Assembly (NCBI GenBank): GCA_900128565.1
Contig: LT635997.1
Span: 1-25,290 of the forward strand
Origin: Stramenopiles sp. TOSAG23-6
Taxonomy: Eukaryota > Sar
Reading direction: 5' to 3'
DNA: 25,290 nucleotides
This document shows positions 1 to 8,517 of the stretch, in pieces; the stretch's first letter is position 1; every line of letters begins with the position of its first letter. The position numbers were made by a program, and so were the translations under genes. The notes under the pieces were generated by a model. That model saw nothing but the letters and a program-made list of their open reading frames with translations, had not been told where the DNA came from and did no database searches.

Positions 1-53
1 GGTACAAAATTTCGTACGAAAAAAAATCGAAATTGAAAAAAAATAAAACATAC
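1..53 (-). other. Partial introner-type intron of the helicase gene
   Basis: On the minus strand the open frame runs to ACCAT and then meets GTATGTTTTATTT, a T-rich run and the shared palindrome CGTACGAAATTTTGTACC, which is cut by the window edge. The 3' splice site lies outside, so the rest of the gene is not visible. Confidence 0.8.
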
Positions 54-3000
54 ATGGTCATAAAGGTAACTGCACGTTCGACAATTTCTACATCATTCAT
101 TTGAAGTGAATTAATCATCGACAATGGTGCTTTTTCATTTTCTGTATATTTTGTTACAAGTTTTTGATGTAACATCCATTGAAAAGCGAAATTATTTGTT
201 TTTGTTCTTTTCGCGTCAGTATCGTCTTCAAGCTCAACAAAAAAGAGATTCCGACGACACCTCGTGATTAACGTATATAATATCCTCAACTCATATTCAA
301 AAACATGTTTTTTCTTGGGATTTCGTTGTAAAAATTTCTCAACGTTTAACTTCCACGCAGTTGGTCCTAGCATAGATGATGAGAATAAATTTACAATGAT
401 GACATTATCAAATTCTTGGCCTTTGGCTTCAAAGGTACTCAAAGTTGTGATTGTTGGTTTCATACCATCATCAGATGTATACGTAGCTTCAAAACGTGTT
501 CGACTCTCCTCATCTAAGAAAAGAAGCACAGAATCTGGTTGATCTCCCAATTCAATTTTAAATTGTTTTTCAGTTGTTTTCCATATCTGAGGAAGTGGAC
601 CTTTATTCATACATGTATCTAGAGGTTTTTTTTGTAATTCAAAATGGTTTTCTAAAATTTGAATAAATGATGAAGCAAGATTTAGTATCCCATTATGAGT
701 CCGATAATTCACTGATAATGTTTGTAGCTTTGGAATTGACACACTTTTTTCTTTTTCTTGTCGAATATGATATGCAACACTGCGAATGTCTTTAAAGTTA
801 AAAATCACTCCAGGAGTTACCTGTTGAGCAATGTCTCCAGCAATCGAAAGATTATTTACATTATTACCCACAGCTTTCGCCAGTAATCGGAAATGTGCAG
901 TAGTCACATCTTGGACTTCGTCAAGATACAAACGAGAAAATGGTGAATGTTCAACATCAAATTCAATACCTGACAAGAAAAGGACACGATCCCCTTCATC
1001 ATAACATGAAGCTTTAAATATTTCCTTACTCTTCCTCTTATACGTTTCGTATATGTCGTAAATAATGTTCATTTCATCTGATCCAATCATCATTTTCCGA
1101 GTATTTAATTTTAAATACTCTTCTCGTGTAAGAGGAGAATGTTTTAAAAAAGCTTCGTTTGATCCTTTAATATAAGATTGAATGTGTGCCCAGACAACCA
1201 TAGCTGAAAATGCATCGCTCTGCTCTTTGTTTGCAAAAGATGTATTATAATGTTTTTGAAAGTCCCTAAATGTTATATATTTACCTCGTTTTGGGGTATC
1301 TATAGCATCGCTCTTCTCCAAACTACCAATGAATTCTTCGATAGATAAAAAATTCATAGGAGCAATAGCACTTTTTCGTACTATTTCAGGAACTTTTTCT
1401 TCAAATGATTTTGTTAAATTACGCGATTTTGCAATGAAAGCTTGACGAAATGGTCTTTTTACTGGAACTACACGATCATCAGGTTCGGGATCTATTCCCA
1501 AAAATTTAGGTTCCGCCTCTACTTCTACCATTCCCAATTGTTTAGGTTCAACTTCATCATATTCAGAACGAAATTTAGCAGCTAATAAAAGCATGCGACG
1601 TAAAAGAATGATTGATTTACCATTACCACTTCGAGCTTGAATGGCTAGAAAACCTTTATCAAATATTACTAACTTCTCCTCTTCCTTTGATAAATGAAGA
1701 TCTTTTATCCAACTTTCAAAATCATCGTAAATTTCTGAGCTAGCGTCGATAGAAAAAGAATATAATTTGGTGATACCATCGCCCCATTGTACAGATATAT
1801 TTTGTTGTTTTTGTTGTTCACTCCCTAGCTCAGGTTCTGGTTGTAGTTCTGTACCACGCAATTGATGTAAAATTGCTGATTTTGCTTTGTGATCATCAGC
1901 GACCCGTTCAGATAATTTGCTTATATGATCATGATTATCAACAATATTCCAAATTATGAAGAGTGGTGGTAGATTTTCATCTTCACGTCTTGTTTGAACT
2001 TGTCGAACATTTTCATAAAGTATATAACATTGAACAATATTCCAAAACAAAAGTTGTTAGCTACAAAACTTTGTATGAAAAAAAATAGATTAATAATAAT
2101 GATTAATTTGTAATGAAAACGTACACTCTGCGCTTATGATCCAATCTAAATTCAAGAAGATTTTTTTGAAAAGCCCCAGAATAACCATGGATAGGTTTAT
2201 AAATTCGTCCTGCTTTAAGTTTTTCGATGACTGCGTCAAATTGTTTAACGTCTGATGCACTTGCTCTGCTCAGCCATTTTCTGACATTTTCGGATACTTC
2301 AAACATTCCATTGGTCTTCATTTTTAATATATCAGGATCATCAACCTCTTCTTTGTCCACATGTTTAATTGACCAAGGAACTAAATTTCTCTCACTTCCT
2401 TCAAGTTCGGGTTCCGGTTCTAGATAGACACTGGTTGATGCACTGGTTGTATCAGTTTGTAATAAAGCGATGTTATCTTGTTTATACCTTGCCCAACTAA
2501 ATGGAAACATGTAGTTAAGTGCTTTGATCATTGGTTTATATCTCATAACAAACGCTTCAGTTATTTCTTCTTCAGGGGCTAGTTGCTCGCTTTTTGCCGC
2601 TTCATCTTTTGCTAGCTTTGGACTTGCAGCTGCTGCGTCACGCTTTTGCTTTGCAGCAGCTTTTGCGGCTCGACTTCGCTTTGCATCCTTTGTAGCTCCT
2701 TTGGCAGGTCGTTTGGCACGTTTTTGAGCTCTTTGCGCTTCGACACGTTTACTATAAAAAACCCTTTGTTCGACTAAAAACGGTTTTATTACTTTTGCCC
2801 CTACATGGAGTTTCTCGAACGTTGGCTCATCCATATCCATAGCCATAGCAAAAGATTTTCTGCACTTTTTCACTTCCTCCCAAACATTTTGCTCAAACGT
2901 TTGTGCCTTTGCTTTTATCGCATTATTTGTCTGGTTCCTAAGTTTTTTAAATTTCGCGTTCAGTTTATTACATTCATTCTCACTAGCATGTATGTAATCA

Positions 3001-3239
3001 AATCGCTCTGTCTCTTTTTCATACTCTAATTTATAGATATTGCTCAGTTTTCCCATTTCATTAATAATCTGATCTTCGAGAATGTTTAGGTTGTTTTGTA
3101 GGCCAGATACAAGTTCTCTTTGAACGCTTTTATGATAATCCTCACGACGTTTTTGAAAATGATTTCTTGTTACAAAAAACAAGGTGTCAACGAAAAGGAT
3201 CATTGAAACTAAATAAAAAAGCATAGTAACATATTCCAT
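54..3239 (-). CDS. TRANK1/UvrD-like superfamily 1 helicase, N-terminal part
   Basis: Two exons are visible, 3239-2125 and 2021-54, joined in phase 2; the 3' end is outside the window. About 1027 residues are seen. Residues 4-24 form a hydrophobic segment, followed by a coiled coil and an Ala/Lys-rich basic stretch (about 165-210). Residues about 315-410 (VRKWLSRASASDVKQF through LEFRLDHKRRV, then LPPLFIIWNIVDN) look like the RelE/YoeB-like module found ahead of TRANK1-type helicases; that is inference. Helicase motifs then follow in order: Walker A ARSGNGKS (about 501-508), DEVQD (739-743), GDIAQQ (767-772), NYRTH (810-814), TFEAKGQEFDNVII (901-914) and YTLITRCRRNLFF (954-966). This is a complete SF1A/UvrD-like set, so an ATP-dependent nucleic-acid motor is likely. 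An N-terminal membrane anchor is odd for this family. It is divergent from the CHAT-NB-ARC gene across 428 bp. Confidence 0.85.
2022..2124 (-). other. Introner-type intron, non-AG 3' end (helicase gene)
   Basis: Starts GTACGTTTTCATT, contains CATACAAAGTTTTGTAGCTAAC-like sequence and ends TTATAT before ACTTTATG. The junction gives RRV-LYENV in frame. The only internal AG, in GTAGCTAAC, would put TAA directly after the junction, and no usable AG exists nearer the exon. Confidence 0.7.
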
Positions 3240-3667
3240 AGTTCGTTGGAATACCTTAAAACACAGTATTTGCCTACAGCACTCGAAGTTTTATATTGTA
3301 TGTTGCTATACAGTAGCGATAGGGCAGCGATAGGTACTGTACTAGTACTTGAAACTATCTTACCGCCGAACTCAAAGGTATAATCAAATACTCGCCGAAC
3401 TCGAACTGGCTTCTGACCGCTGAGCGAAGTTTAAAGAGCATTGCGATTTCAATTTCAAATTTACAGTTACAGTTACGATTTTTACACGTGTGTGTGTGTG
3501 TCAGAATATATATTGATCGAAGTTCCAGTCACCAATAGCTACACTACCTGACACACCGTAATCTAAATAAATCAAGGATTACTCCAGTGTATATTCCTAT
3601 TAAAATATGGCAATGCCAAGAATCAAAAACACTCTAGTTCTGTTATTAAGCAAATAGTGACTATATA
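3240..3667. promoter_or_regulatory. Divergent intergenic region, probable shared promoter
   Basis: 428 bp lie between two divergent starts. It is less AT-rich than the introns and holds a short (GT)n run near 3487, a doubled GCGATAGG segment near 3315-3335, and the repeated word GCCGAACTC (about 3365 and 3393). No coding frame or clear TATA box was found. Confidence 0.4.
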
Positions 3668-6536
3668 ATGCCTGCTTCTAGTCGATTTGCTGCATTATTT
3701 GCTTCACCTCTCGTGGCTGCTGACAAGTCAGGGAAGATCATTGCACTTGATTCACTCAACTTCGCCTTAGAGAGACAAATACTGCTTGACACGATAAAAG
3801 AAGGAGCCGAGTCAGTTGGCGTATGTTTAGAAACAACATTATTGCCTGCTACCACAGATTCACTTCGATCATGTCTTACTTTGGGTTCTAGAGTGATTCA
3901 TTATGCAGGCCATGGACATCCTGATTTTTTATCATTTGAGGACGGTAGAGGTGGCGTTCACGCTGTTGACGTTTCTGTCCTTGGAGCAATATTTGCTGCA
4001 GGAGGTAAAACAGAAACGGAGTTAGTTCTTGTGTCTGCGTGTTATAGTCGAAGAGCTGGAGATGCTTTTGTTGCCGCTGGTATTCGACACGTAGTTTGTG
4101 TCAATGTGGATGCTAGAGTCCGAGATCGCGCTGCTTTGACGTTTACACGTGCATTCTATCTCGCTTTAATTGCTGGGAAAACTGTGAGTGAAAGTTTTGA
4201 TATTGGTCGCGTTGCTGTGTTATCAAGCCCGGATGTTCCAGATGGTGTTTTAGAAAGTAAGAAATTCTTATTGTTGCCACAGTCAGCCAACCATAACAGA
4301 CGAATATTTGCAGATGCACCGAAAGCAAATTCCTCAACTTGTGCATTGCAAGATAAAACACCTCAACTACCAATCAACAATTTACCAACATTACCTGATA
4401 GTTTTATTGGACGAACTATTGTTCTACAACAACTCATTGCAGATGTTTTGAGGTTTAGATTAGTAACTGTAACGGCACCTTTTGGTGCTGGAAAGACAGC
4501 ATTGGCATTAGCCATGTATGTTTTTTCATACGAAATTTTGTACCTAACAAAAAAAAATCATTTTTTGAATTTTTTCCAAAATTTTCCTAATTTTTTTTTG
4601 AATTTTTTTTTTGAATTTTTTTGAAATCTATTTTTTAAATTTCGTAGTTAATTTTGTACCTAACAAAAAAAAATTGATTTTTTTTAAATATTGTCCTAAA
4701 GTATAGGCAGCATTATTTTATCGAAAGAAGACACAAAATTGGTGAAGATGGCGTTTTTTTTGTTGTATTGCGATCACCATCAACATTATGGAGAGATTTA
4801 ATTCGTGTTTTGTCTTCTTATTTCCCACGTCTATTACATTTTGTACCGAATCATCAAAATCATCAAAATCTTCAAAATCATCAAAATAACCCTAACCCTA
4901 CTCATCAAAATAACCCTAACCCTAGTGAAAGTAATCAAAATAATCAAAATAATCAAAATAATCAAAATAATCGAAATAATCAAAATAATCGAAACATCAG
5001 ACGTTATCCTGGTCATCATGTATCAGCAGTATTCACACCCACAAAACTGTACACCGACAAAAGTGAAAACGTAATTTATTCAAAAATACAATCAACACAT
5101 TCTTCAGATAACCCTAACCCTAACAATATGAGTCTTACCCCTAACCCTAACCCTAACCCTAACCCTAGTGTACAAAAAAATATGAAATTGTCTCAAGAAA
5201 ATGACGGTAAAATTCATACAGAGATTTGGAAATTGTTAGGTGTTTTAAAAATGAAAAGAATGATACTTGTCCTAGATAATAGCCTCGTCGAATCGTATAC
5301 AAACAGTACAGATAAAAATTGTAATGGTAGTGTACTTTTTTTAATTCATTTTTTTTTTTTTTGAAAATTTGATTTTTTTTTTCGTAGTAAATTTTGTACC
5401 TAACAATTTAAAAAAAAAATTCAAAATTTTTACACAAAATATAAACTCTCAGATATCAAAGTGAAATCGTTACAATCATTCATATCAACTATATTGAAGA
5501 ACACTCGATATGTTAAAATTGTTGTTACTAGTAGTAAATTAGTTGGGCGATGTACAGGTATGTCATTATAATGTCATTTTTTTTTTGTATTTTTTTTTTT
5601 TTTTATAGGAAAAAAAAAAAATTTGTACCTAACAATTTTTTTTTTTTTGAAACTAAAAAAAAAAATTTTGAAATATTTTTTTTTTTTGTTATGAAATTGT
5701 ATACAGTAGTAACTAACAATTTTTTTTTTTCCATAAAAAAAAAAAAATATTTTTCCACAATTAAGGTACTACTGAACGTGTCATCAATTTACCACCCTTG
5801 GCACCAGAGGTTGCTGCGAGACTCTTCTGTCACAGAGCTGCTGGAGTATTGAATATGAGTCCAAGAGAAATTATGAAAGAAGCTTCAGGAACATTAGAAT
5901 TACTTGCTGGTAATCCACATGTACGTTTTCATTATGAATTTCAAATTTAATTTTTTTTTTTTTTTTTTGGTACGAAATTTTTTACCTAAACCTAAAAAAT
6001 TTTTTTTTTTTTTTTTTTTTTTTTGGATTTTTTTTTGTTAGAAAATTTTTTCCCAAAAAAAAAAAAAAAAAAAAAAAATTGAAAAAAAAATTGAAATATT
6101 TTTCCAAAATACATGGCTGCTCATACTAAACGACTTGATAAAGAACACAAATTGATGCATAATACGATGTCAATCCTTTCGTATGTTTTGATCAAAACCC
6201 TAACCCTAATCCAAACAAAAAAAAATTGAAATTCATACAAAATTTCGTACCTAACCAAAAAAAAAAAAAAAACAAAAAAAAATATTTCTTCACAAAACAT
6301 AAATGGACTTTTGTATATTATTGATTATTTTTGTGCATCTCTCACCACGAAATCTCAAAATAATAAAAATAGAATTTCTGCAATAGAGAAAGATCTAGCA
6401 AAGTATCATTATGAGTTTATGACACATTTAGCTATTTATGGAAATGAAGCACCAACAGTACGAGCATCAATTGAGCAAAAGTGTAAAGAAACAAAATTGT
6501 ATGTTTTATTAGGGTTAGGGTTAAAAAAAAAAATTT

Positions 6537-6568
<32 letters not shown>

Positions 6569-7284
6569 GTTTGTTTGTTGCATCAAAAAAAAAAATATTT
6601 TACATTTTTCATAATTATGCTTACCATCCTACACATTATATAACACTTGAAAAAGTCAAAAACTGGTCGGCTGAATTTTCGATTATTATGAAGCAATATG
6701 CAAAGTTATGGTCAAAAAGCGCCTCAGGATCAATAGTGGAAGGAAATATACCTAACCCTAATATCTCTATTATACGTAAAATTGACCCAAAAGTTGCTGT
6801 GGCTTTTGTACAAAATCTTGCTAAAGTTTGTCAACAAAAAGAAATTTCTAGAGTATTGTTGGATGCAATATATTCAATAGGAAATGCAATGAATGAACAT
6901 CTCGTGCAACACAGAGCTCAAATGAAAGGTACATCTTCATCTCAAAAACAAAACAAAATTCAAAAAATGAATGAATCTAGTCATGGGAACAAAAACACGA
7001 CGACAACTATAACATCTTTGAATGCTACCTCGAACCAAAATAACCAAAATAACCAAAAACATAGCATACATATCGAATCATCAAAACAGAAAAAACAGAA
7101 AACCCCGAAAAAACAGAAAATATATCAAACACAACAAAAAAATGTATTACATCATCAAACACCACAAAGCAGTGTCAGAGATATTCAAAATAAAGCACAA
7201 CACAAACCTTTTGTTGAGTATAGTTGTTCTTCAGATGATGATGGATCTGATGTTGATTCTGATGGTGCTTGTGTAATCATGTAA
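3668..7284 (+). CDS. CHAT-NB-ARC (STAND) signalling ATPase with caspase-like N-terminus
   Basis: Seven exons: 3668-4515, 4707-5329, 5453-5557, 5766-5920, about 6113-6180, 6301-6498 and 6606-7284, about 891 residues. Residues 20-200 are a CHAT (caspase-fold) domain with the expected catalytic pair in HYAGHGH (H82) and VSACYS (C125). A STAND-type P-loop follows: Walker A APFGAGKT (270-277), Walker B RMILVLDN (about 470), a sensor-like KIVVTSSK, then LPPLAPEVAARLF and LLAGNPH, typical of NB-ARC. Between Walker A and B lies about 110 residues of Asn/Pro/Gln-rich sequence, partly coded by telomere-type repeats, so the spacing is about twice normal. The C-terminus is basic, Gln/Asn-rich and ends in an Asp/Ser-rich tail; no LRR or WD repeats were seen. 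In the families named, CHAT-STAND proteins act in cell-death or defence signalling; that role here is inference. The downstream exon frames are each the only open frame. Confidence 0.85.
4516..4706 (+). other. GT-AG intron with two copies of the introner motif
   Basis: Starts GTATGTTTTTTCATACG and ends GTATAG. The junction GCC-AT|G-CAG is in frame and follows Walker A. The motif ending in TTTTGTACCTAAC is present twice (about 4528 and 4646), suggesting internal duplication or nesting. Confidence 0.85.
4849..5168 (+). repeat. In-frame low-complexity and telomere-type repeats inside NB-ARC exon
   Basis: Runs of AATCATCAAA and AATAATCAAA-like units coding Asn/His/Gln are interrupted by CCCTAA tracts at 4888-4900, 4911-4924, 5111-5124 and 5137-5168. 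Read in this frame the telomere unit gives Asn-Pro-Asn-Pro. The reading frame stays open throughout. Confidence 0.9.
5330..5452 (+). other. Introner-type intron, GT-AG (alternative GT-AT)
   Basis: Starts GTGTACTTTTTTT, contains TAGTAAATTTTGTACCTAAC and ends CTCTCAG. The junction gives GNIKVKSLQ. An equally in-frame alternative is GTACTT (5332) to AGAT (5454), which gives GSIKV. Confidence 0.75.
5558..5765 (+). other. Introner-type intron, GT-AG
   Basis: Starts GTATGTCATTATAATG, holds long T and A runs with TTTGTACCTAAC near 5620 and a degraded second copy near 5700, and ends CACAATTAAG. The junction joins GRCTG to TTERVINLPP in frame. Confidence 0.85.
5921..6112 (+). other. Introner-type intron without any 3' AG
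   Basis: Follows LLAGNPH with GTACGTTTTCATT, contains TACGAAATTTTTTACCTAAAC and ends in TTGAAATATTTTTCCAAAATAC before ATGGCTGCTC. No AG occurs in the whole interval or in the first 20 bp of the next exon. The exact ends are ambiguous; GT at 5925 with an end at AAAAT (6110) is also in frame. Confidence 0.65.
6181..6300 (+). other. Introner-type intron, ends ACAT
   Basis: Starts GTATGTTTTGATC, carries a telomere-type tract (6195-6210) and CATACAAAATTTCGTACCTAAC-like sequence, and ends TTCACAAAACAT. Phase 2 joining gives SILS-NGLLYIIDYF. There is no AG dinucleotide inside. Confidence 0.8.
6499..6605 (+). other. Intron ending ACAT, with reverse telomere-type repeat
   Basis: Starts GTATGTTTTATTAGGG, contains TTAGGG units at 6509-6522 and a 28-bp T run, and ends ATATTTTACAT. 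Joining gives KETK-FFHNYAYHP in frame. AG occurs only in the telomere units near the 5' end. The usual GTACCTAAC motif is absent. Confidence 0.75.
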
Positions 7285-7550
7285 CTGTAGAAATAATTTC
7301 AACATTTTGTTTGTTTCTACTAATGTAATAATTACAACAAAGAAGAAATCCTTGAGTAATCCTCCTCCTAACCCTAAGAAATCCTTTTTTCTTAGCCTTG
7401 GAAAAATTTCAACAATTTAATTGTATACAAATCTGTTTTATAACTATTATTCTTTAGGAAATAAAGTCTAGATAATACCCTCTATCTTCATTCTAGCATA
7501 TTTTTGTTTATATATGGTATTCCCTTTACACCTTGAACACTACAACGTAT
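7285..7550. other. Convergent 3' intergenic region
   Basis: 266 bp between two convergent stop codons. An AATAAA at 7460-7465 suits the CHAT gene, and one telomere-type unit (CCTAACCCTAAG) lies at about 7365-7377. No gene was seen. Confidence 0.5.
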
Positions 7551-8048
7551 TCACCTGATGACTCTTCTAGGTAAATCCGTAATATTAGAAAATGCTCCTA
7601 TGGTACAGCAATGTGGGCATTTTCCATGCGGTGGTATTCGCAGAGCACAGCAACGATGTATCCAGTGCCCACATGTACCTCTAATAATTGGGCAGGAGGC
7701 TAGTCCAAACTTATAGTGAGAACATACCAAACAAGAACTATCTAAGGAATTACGACAATATGGACAAGTCGTGCAATTTGATTTTCGTTCAATTCCATCA
7801 AAAACAACTGCATTATCAGTACTGTATGGCACATGCCCCAAGCATCTGTTCACATTTATCATGTCTTGCGATTGATCAAAAGAAAAGTTATCTGGTGCAA
7901 CAACGAACTGTTGAAGACCATTTTGATTCACTGACCAGACATTGTCTGGAATACGTCGACTACGTTTCACTTTACCGTTCCCCTGCGTTGATGATTCATG
8001 CGATGAACTACATAGCTTGCGTTTCTGTGTTGGATAAAGCAGCGTCAT
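7551..8048 (-). CDS. RBX1/APC11-like RING-H2 protein
   Basis: 165 residues in one exon. The C-terminal half has the RBX/APC11 zinc pattern: C95-x2-C98-x7-C106-x2-C109-x9-C119-x6-C126-x-H128-x2-H131-x2-C134-x9-C144-x2-C147, including the extra Cys pair (SSCLVC) that marks these RINGs. In the family such proteins are catalytic RING subunits of cullin-RING or APC/C ubiquitin ligases and recruit the E2. The last RBX1 ligand, usually Asp, is Cys here. A 90-residue basic then Asn/Asp-rich N-terminal extension is unlike the roughly 85-110 residue APC11 and RBX1, and the tail past the RING lacks the usual Trp-Phe ending. It may be a diverged paralogue. It is divergent from the RRM gene. Confidence 0.75.
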   Translation of the reverse strand: MTLLYPTQKRKLCSSSHESSTQGNGKVKRSRRIPDNVWSVNQNGLQQFVVAPDNFSFDQSQDMINVNRCLGHVPYSTDNAVVFDGIERKSNCTTCPYCRNSLDSSCLVCSHYKFGLASCPIIRGTCGHWIHRCCALRIPPHGKCPHCCTIGAFSNITDLPRRVIR

Positions 8049-8517
8049 TGATAAAGCTCTTTATATCAAATGATCAAACAGCGTTGGGCTATAAAGATCC
8101 AAAAAAAACAGAAGATTCACACAAAAAGGTCTTTTTCTGATATATAATATCAATTTCGATTTGATGGACATCATAAAAAATTTAGCAAGCGCAAGCGGCT
8201 TTTGTTTTTTATATTTCGTGTTCTTAAGATCTTGAAAACAGATCCAATCATTTTCTTTTTCGTGTAGCCGGTACGATTCATGTAAAAACAAAATTGGTAC
8301 GAAATTTGTTACCTAAGTAGATTCGTCCTACACTGGCTATCGATTGTGGCGCGCTGAAGGAGCTTGGTTCTCTGTGTGCGCTAGAAATATCTGCAGACGG
8401 TTCATATCTGAACTTTCCGCTTGTTCATTATCATTGTTTTTAGATCAATAGAACTTGAACAGCAAGACATACAGTAATTTAATAGCGACAATAGTTAGTT
8501 ATTAGGAATATAATATA
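8049..8517. promoter_or_regulatory. Divergent intergenic region with introner-motif relic
   Basis: 469 bp between two divergent starts. A GGTACGAAATTTGTTACCTAAG-like copy at 8296-8317 lies outside any CDS; it may be a 5'-UTR intron of the RRM gene (GTAAAAAC near 8282 to TAAGTAG) or a relic. Nothing else recognisable. Confidence 0.4.

Noticed and set aside
264-542. Plus-strand open frame of 92 codons
   Set aside because: It is antisense to the helicase exon, which carries all SF1 motifs on the minus strand, and it starts at GTG.
2227-3029. Three plus-strand frames opposite the helicase N-terminus
   Set aside because: They are shadows of the Ala/Lys-rich minus-strand exon and show no domain.
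4888-5168. A true chromosome end or telomere
   Set aside because: The tracts are short, interrupted, in frame within an exon, and single-copy genes continue on both sides.
5550-5852. 100-codon Phe/Lys-rich frame
   Set aside because: It is read-through of the T- and A-rich intron at 5558-5765; the flanking exons join in another frame.
7688-8140. Plus-strand frame of 150 codons
   Set aside because: It is antisense to the RING-H2 gene, whose zinc-ligand pattern is unmistakable on the minus strand.
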